DNA of 64,000 nt from Nocardia miyunensis NBRC 108239. Lineage in GTDB: Bacteria > Actinomycetota > Actinomycetes > Mycobacteriales > Mycobacteriaceae. Location: contig NZ_BDBQ01000070.1 in NCBI RefSeq assembly GCF_001613065.1, forward strand, positions 31,243 through 95,242. Direction: 5' to 3'. Under the pieces are notes generated by a model, which saw only the letters and a list, made by a program, of their open reading frames with translations, was not told where the DNA came from and searched no databases. A program made the translations under genes and the position numbers. The first letter of the stretch is position 1, and every line of letters begins with the position of its first letter. Shown in pieces: positions 1 through 10,477 of the stretch.

Positions 1-3000
1 GGCGATGACGGCGGCCTCAAACAGAACGAACTCCTGTTCCCCCGCAACACGCGTTACCGGATCACCGAAATCGAGCGCCCCGCCCGCGGCCTGCCCATTC
101 TGCACGCCGAGCTGCTGCCGCCGCCGGAACCGGGCGACTCGTCCGATCTCGGGCCGAACCCGGGACCGTTCACGGACAATCCGGACCGTAATCCATCCTG
201 GGACCCGAAGGGTAAGGGCCGCAGCGATACTCGCGACTTCAACGACCCCGGTCCCACCGGTGAGGAACGCGCGGAAGAGTCCGAGTCGGGCCCGCAGACC
301 CGTCCGACCCAATCCGACACCGACGCAACGGATTCGACCCCCGCATCGGAGCAGTCGACCGGCACACGGGTACAGCCCCGCAGACCTGCGCCGCCTCCGC
401 TGCTGCTCGCACGACCGAGCGTGCCGCCCACCACGGACCCGTCGACTCCGATCCAGACCCGCGCCCGCCGAGAGTTCTCGACCGTCCTGAACGCACCGCG
501 CACGCTGGAGGTCCTGTACTCGGTGCTGCATCAGCGCCTGCCGGACCTCTCGTTCAACGAGTTGCAGACCTTGCGGGCACAGTCCTATGAGCAGCAGGGG
601 CTGTCCGTCCCGCCGGTGTCGCGGGAGAACCTCGACGCCTTCCTGCGCGAGGTGTGGAACCACCGCGCGTGGATCCGGACCTCGGGCAACGTCTACGCGA
701 TGTACTCCCGGCCCGGCGGCGGCGCTCGGGCCGAAGATCCCCAGCTGTATCGAAACCAGCTGGTGGAGATCCTGCGACGCCGCGCCCCCGGCGCGCAGCT
801 CGCCACCGATGACGCCGAACGACCGTTCTCCCCGGCCATGGCGCATTTCTGGGCGATCGACGATCCTTCCTTCCTGCATTTCCACCGGGTGGACCGCCCC
901 GATGGGATGCGCAGCCAGGACGTCGGGTTCAAGATGTTCGTGAACACCTCCGGCAACGCGCGACCGCACGTCTTCGGCGAATTCGTGCACAACGTCCTGG
1001 ACCGGCCGCACGACTTCCCGGGCGTGCATTCGGCGAAGGTGGGCACCGCATTCCAGCAGCGCGCGGACGGGATCGTGATCTACGTTCGCGATCGGGACGC
1101 GGTGGATCGAATCACCGGCTGGTTCCGGGAATTCCAGAACGACCACGCCGAGATGTTCCAGTGGGACGTGCCGCGCGGAGCCGAGCAGGTGCTGGCCGGT
1201 GTCGGCTTCGGCGCGGAACCACCGGTGGACAGCTTCGGCGAGGTACGGGCCGAACTGGTGCACGACGCGCTGGGCACGCACGGCGAGGGCACCTTCGAGG
1301 AATTCCACGCGGAGGTGCGAAACCTGTTCCGCGCCAACGGCATCGACCCCGACCAGCCGCACCTGCACCTGCCCGGCCACTCCGGCCCCGTCCTGCGCGC
1401 CGACACCGCCGACGAAGCGAGCACCACCGACGACGGACGATCGGAGACCACCTCCCAGCCCGGCCGCCCGACCGCGTCGCCCGCGGACCATCCGGCCGCC
1501 GATTCCGAGGATGCCCCAACACCCCAGGCGCACAACGAGATTCGCGATCTTACCCCGGACGAAGATCACGCGCTGCGCGGATACGCCGACATCCAGCGGC
1601 TCCTGCAGGACAAGCTCTCGTTCACGGGTATGGATGACGACGATGTCTTCCACCTGATCGAACAGATCCGACCGCACCTGCTCGACGATCTGGCCGGCGC
1701 GGCGCAAGCGCTCGGCACGACCACCCAGAAGGCCGTGCACTGGCAGCGCCGGGCCGACAACCTCGGCATGAGCCTGCAAGATGTCGCACGCGACGAAACC
1801 CGCACGACCGACGACTTCGGCAACGCCTTCGTGGACGATTTCGCCGGATTCAGCGCCATGGACGACTTCGCCGGATTCAACGCTGGAGACGCCGCCGACG
1901 ACTTCGCCGGATACCGCGGCGCGGACTTCCAGGCGGAAACCTCCGAGGACTTTTCGACGCACGATGTCGACGCGCCGCCGACGGAGGAAGCCGCGGCACG
2001 CACGCCCACGCCGGAGTTCCGCGATCCGACCCCCGCGCAGACCGATGCGCTGCGGGAGTTCGGCAGGATCGATGAGGCGATCCAGTCCGCCGAACCGTGG
2101 GAGGCTCTGGAACTGGCCCGGCGATTGCGGCCGGAATTGCAGGACGCCTTCCACAGCGCGGCGACAGCGCTTCGAGTACCTCCCGAACTGGCCGTACAGC
2201 TACGGCTCGAGGCCGACAACCTTCAGGACGCCGAACCCGGAATCCGGGTGGAGGACATCAGACGCCGGATCATCGTGAACTGGCAACCGGGGCAAGACGA
2301 CACCGGGCCGTCCGCACCGGTCTGGGAGCCCTCCCCACACGATGGGAACCAGGTGCTGGACGTGCTCGCCCAATTCTCCGGTCACCCCTCGGCGCAGCTG
2401 CGCACCACGCTCACCCAGCGCATGCGGGAGCATCTCGAGGACTATGTCGACCTGCTCCCCACGTACACCCCCGACGGGCTCAAAGAACTGAAGGTCGAGA
2501 AGCTCCGCCGCGCCCGCTGGGATGCCGAACGCAGCGGGGAGCGTTGGCGGCGCGTCCGCATGCACTCCGATCTCGTCATGAGAGGCGAACTCGGCCGGGA
2601 CGATCCGCTGCCCAGGACCGCCGAGGAGATCGCGGCGGAAGATTCGCGCCGCGAGCAATTCGAGGAATCGGCAAGGCAATTCGACGAATCCGTTCGCCGA
2701 CGCGCGCAGGACCGGCTGGGGTACCTGCTCGACGCGGTACGTGACCCGAACCGGCCCACCGACCACCTGATGAGCATCGATCTCCTGCCCATCGCCGCCC
2801 GAGAGCTCGAGCTCAATGTCGTTGTGCTGCACCCGGACGCACCCCGCGACATCTACCGTCACAGCCCATCGGACGCACCGTTCGCCCTGCTGTACGCCTC
2901 GGCCGAGCACCCGGAACTCCTACAGGTGGCCAGAACCGCCGACGGCGCACCCCTCCGGCTTCACCCGGACGACCTGCACACTCCGGCCGCATACGCACCG

Positions 3001-6000
3001 CCCGCCGGACGCGAGTGGCGGCCGGAAACACCGACCGGAACGCAGGACGCCGGACACCTCGACGAAAACGGCACCCGGACATTCGATTCCGACGACGCGG
3101 GCTTGACCTACGGCGAGACCGTGCTGAACCAATGGCACCGACTCACTCCCGAACAGCAGCACGCGGCGTGGGCCTATCACGCCTCGGCGATCCACAACAC
3201 ACTGTTGCGCGAGGGCAGCGACCGGGCGCAGGAGGTTCTCGACCGAGGGCGTACGGCCGCCGAGTACATCGCGCTGCTGACCGAACTGACCGGGCAGCAA
3301 GAGCCCTCACTCGCGGAGCTCACGGAGCATCGACAAGCCGGGGAAGCGCATGTGCGCCAGGTGATTCCGGATCCGTACCGCGCGAACGCGGCCTGGCGGC
3401 TGATCAACGCGATCTCGAACCGGAACGCCCCGGAGTCGATGCTCGCGCAGCTGATCGCCGACGATCAGTTCTACCGGGTGACACTGCAGCCGTTCTTCCA
3501 ACGCTACTTCGGCACGTCACCGAGCCTCGAGGCGCTCGAGCACGGAATCCGCACGCTCGATCAGGCGACCCGGCCGCTGCCGAACACCGAGCCGATCCGG
3601 GTCGTGCGCGGCCTGACCAGCATCAGCTTCATGCGGGATCGCGACGGAAACCCGGTGAGCTACTTCCAGAACCCCGCCGATCTCGTGGGCACCGTGCAGC
3701 AGGAGCCCGGCTACCTGTCCACCTCGGTCGGTAGTGACCTGGCCACCATGCCGGACAGCCGCCGATTCCAATACCGCGTGAACCTCACGGTTCCGCCCGG
3801 CGCCGAGGGCCTGTGGATCGGACCGCGCAGCGGCGTCCCTCGCGACAACGAACTCCTGCTCGCCCGCGACACCCGCTACCGCATCACCGCCGCGACCCGA
3901 GACGAAGCGAACGACATGCTCGTCCTGGACGCGGAGGTCCTGCCCGCCCGTGTCTCCGGCCCGGCCTCATCGGATACCCCGAGCATCTCCGGGAATTTCG
4001 AACCCGCCGCCGGGGACACCTACTTCGGCCGCAACCTGCGGCAGCAATTGGAAACCGAGCTCGACGGCGAAACCCACATCACACGACCACAACTGGAACG
4101 CCCCGACCCGGGCCCACAGCTACTGCACCCCGACCAGCAGCTACAGCAGTTGACCCTCGCCCAGCGCGAGCAACTACTGCCGATGCCCGCGGTTCCGGCC
4201 AGGATCACCCGCCCCGCCGGTGACGCCGACATCCTCACCCTCGTCGACCACACCGGCCGAGTCGAACGACTGGCTGCAGCCGGCACCAAGGTAGCGGCAC
4301 GCCTCGTCGAAGAGCCCGGCGTGCCCGCTCGCTATCAGTTCAGCGGTCCCGACGGACAGGTGCACGACGTCCCGCGAGATCTGTCGCAGGACTTCGTCTT
4401 CGAGCGGACCGCAGGCACCGACACCGGCACACTGAGCTGGAACGTCGCGGGCGGAGGCATCCGATTCCTCGCCTTCGACCAGCACGGCCAGTGGCAACCG
4501 GCGCATCTGCCGTACGACGCGTCACTCGTGGCGCGGGAGGGCCACAGGCCGTGGCGATGGGTGAAGTACCCCGGGAATTTCCCGTGGATTCGCGTCAACA
4601 CCTCCGGCGGTGCGCTTCCGGCGCTGCCCGAGATACGCGCACGATACGACAACCCGCTCTTCGGGCCGGGCGGGATACCCAAACCCGAAGAGGTGCGCCA
4701 AGGCTCGGCCGGGGACTGCTCGTTGCTGGCCGACCTGAAATCACTCGCCGAATACAACCCCGGCGCGATCACCGAGATACTGCACGACCACGGCGACGGC
4801 ACTGTCAGCGTGCGCTTCCTCGCCGAACGGCAGGACGGCGACGCCGCTCTGGAATGGGTGCGGGTCGAAAAGACGATCTACGTCACCCCGGGCACCGAGA
4901 CGGGGTACTTCATCCGTCACGAGCCCGGAGAACCGCTCTGGGCCACCATGATCGAGAAGGCATACGCACATCGGTTCGGCAACGGCGACGGGTACCGAGC
5001 GATCGAAGGAACACCGATGACCACCGCGGCCGCGCGCCTCGGCAAGGGGTTCCACCAGGCCGAAGACGGCTGGTTCGCACAACCCGTCGCTCGGTTCAGG
5101 AACGTGGACATCCTGCATCCGCTCCGGTTCGACATCGACACGCTGCATGAACTGGTGAGCGACTACATGCGCTCGGACACAACGAACGACGGGCCCCACA
5201 CAGCAGATCTCGAATTCTCCCGCCAACTGGCCGAGACCTTCCGGGACGGGCACACCGGGCAATCGGCGCTGTTCAATTCCACCCGAGCGCGCCTGGCCAC
5301 CCGCCACCACAACGACCCGGACGCCTTCGCCATCGCATGGCAGGAGTTCTTGCGCACGCAGAACTCCACGCCTTCCGCCGACTTCCGCGCTTATCTGGAT
5401 CAGCTCCATCCACAGCAGTGGGAGCGCGAAAAACAGGCTCTCACAGACTATTTCAGCGAAATCTACGACGGGCGACCCCAGGACCGGGTGCTGTCGAGCA
5501 GGGCCGCCACCGCGGCCCGGGCGATCGGCAGCCGCATCGAATGGGCTCTGCGCCGCGGGACCACGGTATCCATCGGAACCGATACCCTCGGAGGCTCGGG
5601 CGCGGTGCCGGGCCTGACCCAGAATCACGTCTACACCGTCCTGGCGCTCGAACACGACGACACCGGCACCCCGGTGCGCCTTCTGCTGGACGACCCATAC
5701 GGCGATCACGGCCACTACCCCGCGCCACGTGCCGGTATCGAATATCGACTGGACCCCCGCGGAACCGACCACATCGGCGAACCGAGCACCCCGCCCCGCC
5801 AGAGCCCCAGAGGCACCGAATATGGCACCCATCCCCACGGCACCCGGTATCGCCGCGAGCCCGACGGCACCGAATACGGCACCGAACCAGACGGCACCCG
5901 CTACCGCCGCGACCCCGATGACACCGAATACGGCACCGAACCAGACGGCACCCGCTACCGCCGCGACCCCGACGGCACCGAATACGGCACCGAACCAGAC

Positions 6001-9000
6001 GGCACCCGCTACCGCCGCGACCCCGACGGCACGATCCAGTACACCTACCCCGACGGCGGCAGACTCCGCATAGCCTCCGACGGCACCCGGTACTCGACCG
6101 AACCCAACGGCGACAAGGAGCGCAGAGCACCGGACACCTCGGATTGGATCCCCGACCCCGACCGCGAGGACCCACCCGACACCACCGTCCCGCGCCGCGG
6201 CGGCATCCTCGCGGTCGACCTCAACCATTTACCGAAATTCCTGGCGATCGGCATGAGCGGGCCCGGAGCCCACGGCCTCTCGGCACTCCCGCATACCGAG
6301 GTCCAGGCGCTCGACAACCCGAACAGCGTGCCGGGCATCCGGTCCGAACCACCGGCCGGGCCCGGCACCGAATCAACGATCGTGCCCGGTGCCGAATCCG
6401 CGGTGCCCAACACCGGATCGACGGCCGGGCCCAGCACCGAGCCAGCGGCGTTCACCTCTGAAACCGCGCCCGCACACCCCTACGCCCAGCCCCTGAGCAC
6501 GGCGCTGACCGGCGACCACCCGATCGATTTCGCCCGAGTGCTCACCCTCCTGAGCCACACCAACATCTCGCGCGACCACCCCCGCCCGCTCGACGACGCA
6601 TTCGCCGCCGAGCACGGCCGCCCCCTGAAAGACGTTGTCCGCGAAGCAGTTCAGCAGGGACGACTATCCGCGGCCCAGGAACGCCGGATCGCCCGCCTGA
6701 TGGGCTGGCAACCGAAGCAGGACCTGCCCGCCGGGGTCACACCGCCCCGCACGGCGACGCGTCCGGGCCGATCGCCCGCGGAGTTGCCCGCGGTGCGCGA
6801 GTACGTGAAATCGCTTCTGTCGGTTCGTGACAGCGACGGCGCACTGGCCTTCGTCGAACATCTGAACCGCAACCCGCGCAAACTGTGGGCGGTCCAGGAG
6901 GCCTACCGGAACGAGACCCGGGGCCGCGATCTGGCCACGGATCTACGCAGTGGCCTGCCGGAGGACAAGGAGTATCTCGACCACGTCTTCGCCGAATCCC
7001 CGGAACGACATTCGCCGTGGGGCCCGGACGACGAGCGGGTACCGGTGGAGTGGGACACCGCCCGGGGATGGTTCGAGCACATCGACACGATGACCTTCGA
7101 ACACTGGTCCGGTGATCACCCGATGCCGCACGGCTACCTCGACTCCGGATGCGTCCAGTTGGCGCATCACGTTGCGCTGGAACTGATTTCACTCGGCACC
7201 CAGCCGCGCAAGATCCTCGTCAACGGCGAGGATCTGCGGATGAACCAGACTCTGCCGGACGGTACGGCCAAGCTGCTGAACTGGCGTCACCACGTCGCCA
7301 ACCTGGTGTACACCCGCAACCGGGACGGTCACGCCGAGTGGATGGTCTGGGATCCCGCGGTCGCCCGCGAACCGGTGAGCAAGAACGAGTGGCTAGCGAA
7401 GATGCACCTCGACCCCGGCCGGGCCACGCATGTCGAGGGACCGGCCGAGCAGATCATCGACACGTTCGCCACACAGCGCGCCGAGGACGACGCCGCCGGC
7501 CGCTCGTGGCTGCGTTGGAGGCAAGGGGGGTACCTGCGCGATCCGACGGTGGTCGTCACGGACGCGCACGCGATGGCCCTGGCCCCCGGACGCCTGCTCC
7601 CGCCCGACACCGGGAACGACGTGCACCGCCCCGAGACGTTGCGCGAACTCGACCGGACCCTGGCGGACGCCGACACCGACGAACGTCTGCTGCAGGGCCT
7701 GAACATCATGGCGCGCCGGAGCCTCGGTGGACAGATCCGCGACGCCGTACAGGACTACCTGCGCACACACCTGGCTGACGGCCTACCGCCGGTCGAGAGC
7801 GACATCATCGACATCATCGGTGCACATTTGGCGGGCAACCCGGCACGAGTCGGGCTGATCGACGACAACCCCGCACTCGCGAGATTCCTGAATTCCCACC
7901 TGCGCACCGAGTTCCACGACTTCATCGTGGGAAATCGGGACACGGACGCCGATCACGAATACGCCATCCAGCTCGCCACGGCCCTGCGGAGCGCCGATCC
8001 GGTCGACTTCCCCGTGACGCTGGAGACGCTGCGTCATGCGACGGCGCAACGCGATCCCGCCTTCCTGGCGGGCGCCTACCAGGTCGCGTACACGACCCCG
8101 TTGGCCGCCGAGGTGCAGCAGGCCCACGAGACCGGCCGGTTGTCCGACGCGCAGGCATCGCGGGTGCGGCAGCTGATGGGCTGGGAACCCGCGACAGTTC
8201 CCGCATCCGCGCCTCCGGCGTCCGAGCACCGGGAGAACGCCCCGGCGATGCGTGCATATACCGATGCGATACGAGACCGGATCGATTCCGGACAGCCCCT
8301 CGCCGCACTGGCGATGATCACGCGGCTGGACCGCGATCTGCGCGCACTGTGGCCCGTCCAGTCCGCGTACCGGACCGTCACCGGCGGCCGTGAGCTGTTC
8401 GACGACCTGCGCACCGCCCTGCCCGACGAACACGACTACATCGACCACGCCTTCGCCCGCCCCCCGGCCGCGATCTCGGCGCCGGACGCGGACCCCACCC
8501 CGGTCCTGGAAGATACGGCCACGGACTGGATCCGGGCCCTGAGCAAGCTGCCGTTCATCACCGAGGTCGGATCCGCCGAACGCGCCCACCTGACGGCGTC
8601 GACCCTGATCCGCCAAGGCACCTTCCCCCGCAAACTCGTCATCACCGCCGAGGGGATGCGGGCGCCCACCACGGTGCCGGATGCCTTGCGGCGCAACGTG
8701 TCCAGCCAGCATTCCGTGCCCATCAGCCGGTACACCGCCAACCTCGTGCACACCGTCGAGGGTGGAATTGCCGCCTGGCAGGTCTTCGACCCGGCCCTGA
8801 GCAGGTCACCGATGCTGATCCAGGAGGTCCTGACCCACCTGCGAGCGCCTCGCGACGCCGTGATCCGCGAGTCCACCGTTCCGGAAACCCTCGCGGACCT
8901 CGAACAGCACATCACATCGCACCCGGAGACCGACCGCGACAACGAATCCGGTCGGCAGCCCACCGCAGGCGCGGCCGAACCCGGCTCCGCACGACCGGTC

Positions 9001-10413
9001 TTCCCGGCTCTCGATGTCGATCCCACGGTCGTACCGCCGTCGACCACCACACCGGGGACCCCGGACTCGCACACATCCGAACCACCGGCTTCCGCAGCGG
9101 CCTCAGCCGATCAGCAAGTCCCACAACCTGATTCACAGTCCGCCAACGGCAGCACCTCGCCCACCCACGGCCTGCCCGAGGACCAGGCAGCAGTCATCGA
9201 ACAGGCCCGGGACAGGCGTGCACTGCTCCAGGCGGCGACGGCCGCGGGACCGGCCACGCCGGTGGCCGCGAATCCTCGCAGCGCCACACCGGCTTTCGAT
9301 CACCTCCGCTATGACCACGCCGATGGCGAGGAACTCGTAGCGCCGGTCGCGGTCGCGCGGATCGTCATGCATACCCAGCTCGGTCAGGGCATTCTTCCCG
9401 AGCAGGCCGAGAAGTTCTGGCAAAGAGCCCAGCTGGCAACGGATCTGGAGTTCGGCAGGGGCGAGATTCTGGAGCCGATGCAACTGCTGCACGTCGACCT
9501 CGTGCCCACACGGAGCACAACGGATATCGCCTCGGCGCACCTGAACATCACCATCGGGCACGACCACGGCCAATGGCATCCCGACATGTCCGTCGAATCC
9601 TTCACCGAGAACCTGCGCGAGCACCTCGGCCTGCCGCGGCCCTCGGATCCCGACGGGTTGAGCGCGGACGATATCCGGCACCTCGGCACCGCGATGGCCC
9701 GAGCACTCACCGCGTCACACCTCACCGGCCTCGGCGGCACCCGTCACTACGGACTCAACTACCTCCAACCGCTGGAAGACCCCAGCTTCCAGCACGAGGT
9801 CGAGGACGCTCTGCGCGACGGCGACCGATTCCTGATCGGCGCGGACCCGCGCGACAACGACTACGGCACACTCATCAACGACGGCGGCACCAGCGAACCG
9901 GGCCGCAACAACAACTGTCTCGATACGTCGCTGGCCGGTCTGACGAGTTTCATGGGCGACCCGCAGGTCGCACTGCCCCGGTGGCTCGACAACCGCTGGG
10001 GTGAGGCAGACGGAATGCGGCGTGCCCAGGCCTTCCTCGGCACCCCGATCCGGAGTTTCCCTTCCGCCGGTCGAATGGACAGGCAGTTCGCGGCACTGCA
10101 CGACCACATGAAGCAGCAGGGCCCCGGCTCGGCGGCGCTGGTCCACAACGTCTGGCAGAAACAGGACCCGATCACGAAGCAACCGCTGTTCCACCCGAGC
10201 GGGTTCCCGGTGCTCAGCGACATCAGCCATGCCACGCTGATCGTCTACCCGACGACCGTGGCGCCGAACCGCACCCCGGGACCGGTGTGGTGGGACCCCC
10301 AGAGCGGCGCCACCTCCGACCACCCACCCGCCTGGCTGGTGAACGGCTCGGCACATATGGAATACCTGCTGGCGCCCCGGCGATCAACCGCACCGGCCGG
10401 CCCCACCAGTTGA
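1..10413 (+). CDS. giant multi-domain effector/polymorphic toxin (5' partial)
   Basis: The frame is open from the first base, so the gene begins upstream; 3470 codons are visible. Domains by base position: end of an ADP-ribosyltransferase (ART) fold, Q-N-E at 22-30; HopA1-like effector domain, about 460-1330; a duplicated ~60-residue helical module (1560-1770 and 2030-2225) around DDFAGF repeats; OTU-like region, 2335-2935, with Gln where the catalytic Cys is expected; second ART, 3100-3945 (Arg near 3600, STS, D-N-E at 3844-3852); calpain-like protease, 4620-5720 (GDC Cys at 4717, His 5626, Asp 5692 for the usual Asn); 18-residue PDGT repeats, 5812-6108; protein-glutaminase-like domain, 6780-7450 (Cys 7150, His 7291, Asp 7351); a degenerate copy of it, 8255-8870; papain-fold toxin domain at the C-terminus (Cys 9916, His 10228, Asp 10294). 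Family assignments rest on motif spacing. Likely a secreted inter- or intra-kingdom toxin; the export signal is not in view. Confidence 0.8.
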   Translation, partial: GDDGGLKQNELLFPRNTRYRITEIERPARGLPILHAELLPPPEPGDSSDLGPNPGPFTDNPDRNPSWDPKGKGRSDTRDFNDPGPTGEERAEESESGPQTRPTQSDTDATDSTPASEQSTGTRVQPRRPAPPPLLLARPSVPPTTDPSTPIQTRARREFSTVLNAPRTLEVLYSVLHQRLPDLSFNELQTLRAQSYEQQGLSVPPVSRENLDAFLREVWNHRAWIRTSGNVYAMYSRPGGGARAEDPQLYRNQLVEILRRRAPGAQLATDDAERPFSPAMAHFWAIDDPSFLHFHRVDRPDGMRSQDVGFKMFVNTSGNARPHVFGEFVHNVLDRPHDFPGVHSAKVGTAFQQRADGIVIYVRDRDAVDRITGWFREFQNDHAEMFQWDVPRGAEQVLAGVGFGAEPPVDSFGEVRAELVHDALGTHGEGTFEEFHAEVRNLFRANGIDPDQPHLHLPGHSGPVLRADTADEASTTDDGRSETTSQPGRPTASPADHPAADSEDAPTPQAHNEIRDLTPDEDHALRGYADIQRLLQDKLSFTGMDDDDVFHLIEQIRPHLLDDLAGAAQALGTTTQKAVHWQRRADNLGMSLQDVARDETRTTDDFGNAFVDDFAGFSAMDDFAGFNAGDAADDFAGYRGADFQAETSEDFSTHDVDAPPTEEAAARTPTPEFRDPTPAQTDALREFGRIDEAIQSAEPWEALELARRLRPELQDAFHSAATALRVPPELAVQLRLEADNLQDAEPGIRVEDIRRRIIVNWQPGQDDTGPSAPVWEPSPHDGNQVLDVLAQFSGHPSAQLRTTLTQRMREHLEDYVDLLPTYTPDGLKELKVEKLRRARWDAERSGERWRRVRMHSDLVMRGELGRDDPLPRTAEEIAAEDSRREQFEESARQFDESVRRRAQDRLGYLLDAVRDPNRPTDHLMSIDLLPIAARELELNVVVLHPDAPRDIYRHSPSDAPFALLYASAEHPELLQVARTADGAPLRLHPDDLHTPAAYAPPAGREWRPETPTGTQDAGHLDENGTRTFDSDDAGLTYGETVLNQWHRLTPEQQHAAWAYHASAIHNTLLREGSDRAQEVLDRGRTAAEYIALLTELTGQQEPSLAELTEHRQAGEAHVRQVIPDPYRANAAWRLINAISNRNAPESMLAQLIADDQFYRVTLQPFFQRYFGTSPSLEALEHGIRTLDQATRPLPNTEPIRVVRGLTSISFMRDRDGNPVSYFQNPADLVGTVQQEPGYLSTSVGSDLATMPDSRRFQYRVNLTVPPGAEGLWIGPRSGVPRDNELLLARDTRYRITAATRDEANDMLVLDAEVLPARVSGPASSDTPSISGNFEPAAGDTYFGRNLRQQLETELDGETHITRPQLERPDPGPQLLHPDQQLQQLTLAQREQLLPMPAVPARITRPAGDADILTLVDHTGRVERLAAAGTKVAARLVEEPGVPARYQFSGPDGQVHDVPRDLSQDFVFERTAGTDTGTLSWNVAGGGIRFLAFDQHGQWQPAHLPYDASLVAREGHRPWRWVKYPGNFPWIRVNTSGGALPALPEIRARYDNPLFGPGGIPKPEEVRQGSAGDCSLLADLKSLAEYNPGAITEILHDHGDGTVSVRFLAERQDGDAALEWVRVEKTIYVTPGTETGYFIRHEPGEPLWATMIEKAYAHRFGNGDGYRAIEGTPMTTAAARLGKGFHQAEDGWFAQPVARFRNVDILHPLRFDIDTLHELVSDYMRSDTTNDGPHTADLEFSRQLAETFRDGHTGQSALFNSTRARLATRHHNDPDAFAIAWQEFLRTQNSTPSADFRAYLDQLHPQQWEREKQALTDYFSEIYDGRPQDRVLSSRAATAARAIGSRIEWALRRGTTVSIGTDTLGGSGAVPGLTQNHVYTVLALEHDDTGTPVRLLLDDPYGDHGHYPAPRAGIEYRLDPRGTDHIGEPSTPPRQSPRGTEYGTHPHGTRYRREPDGTEYGTEPDGTRYRRDPDDTEYGTEPDGTRYRRDPDGTEYGTEPDGTRYRRDPDGTIQYTYPDGGRLRIASDGTRYSTEPNGDKERRAPDTSDWIPDPDREDPPDTTVPRRGGILAVDLNHLPKFLAIGMSGPGAHGLSALPHTEVQALDNPNSVPGIRSEPPAGPGTESTIVPGAESAVPNTGSTAGPSTEPAAFTSETAPAHPYAQPLSTALTGDHPIDFARVLTLLSHTNISRDHPRPLDDAFAAEHGRPLKDVVREAVQQGRLSAAQERRIARLMGWQPKQDLPAGVTPPRTATRPGRSPAELPAVREYVKSLLSVRDSDGALAFVEHLNRNPRKLWAVQEAYRNETRGRDLATDLRSGLPEDKEYLDHVFAESPERHSPWGPDDERVPVEWDTARGWFEHIDTMTFEHWSGDHPMPHGYLDSGCVQLAHHVALELISLGTQPRKILVNGEDLRMNQTLPDGTAKLLNWRHHVANLVYTRNRDGHAEWMVWDPAVAREPVSKNEWLAKMHLDPGRATHVEGPAEQIIDTFATQRAEDDAAGRSWLRWRQGGYLRDPTVVVTDAHAMALAPGRLLPPDTGNDVHRPETLRELDRTLADADTDERLLQGLNIMARRSLGGQIRDAVQDYLRTHLADGLPPVESDIIDIIGAHLAGNPARVGLIDDNPALARFLNSHLRTEFHDFIVGNRDTDADHEYAIQLATALRSADPVDFPVTLETLRHATAQRDPAFLAGAYQVAYTTPLAAEVQQAHETGRLSDAQASRVRQLMGWEPATVPASAPPASEHRENAPAMRAYTDAIRDRIDSGQPLAALAMITRLDRDLRALWPVQSAYRTVTGGRELFDDLRTALPDEHDYIDHAFARPPAAISAPDADPTPVLEDTATDWIRALSKLPFITEVGSAERAHLTASTLIRQGTFPRKLVITAEGMRAPTTVPDALRRNVSSQHSVPISRYTANLVHTVEGGIAAWQVFDPALSRSPMLIQEVLTHLRAPRDAVIRESTVPETLADLEQHITSHPETDRDNESGRQPTAGAAEPGSARPVFPALDVDPTVVPPSTTTPGTPDSHTSEPPASAAASADQQVPQPDSQSANGSTSPTHGLPEDQAAVIEQARDRRALLQAATAAGPATPVAANPRSATPAFDHLRYDHADGEELVAPVAVARIVMHTQLGQGILPEQAEKFWQRAQLATDLEFGRGEILEPMQLLHVDLVPTRSTTDIASAHLNITIGHDHGQWHPDMSVESFTENLREHLGLPRPSDPDGLSADDIRHLGTAMARALTASHLTGLGGTRHYGLNYLQPLEDPSFQHEVEDALRDGDRFLIGADPRDNDYGTLINDGGTSEPGRNNNCLDTSLAGLTSFMGDPQVALPRWLDNRWGEADGMRRAQAFLGTPIRSFPSAGRMDRQFAALHDHMKQQGPGSAALVHNVWQKQDPITKQPLFHPSGFPVLSDISHATLIVYPTTVAPNRTPGPVWWDPQSGATSDHPPAWLVNGSAHMEYLLAPRRSTAPAGPTS
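5812..6108 (+). repeat. 54-bp tandem repeats coding 18-residue PDGT units
   Basis: Units start at 5812, 5866, 5920, 5974 and 6028 (last one diverged), each 54 bp, coding an alternation of PDGTRYRRD-like and GTEYGTE-like nonamers. The middle units are almost identical in DNA, which indicates recent expansion. The repeats sit just after the calpain-like domain and before the glutaminase-like half, so they probably form a flexible or YD-like linker. Confidence 0.85.
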
Positions 10414-10477
10414 CACCCGTACCCCGCATGATGGCGATGGAGGCGAAATTCCTGCTCACCCCGACGAGGAGCCGCAC

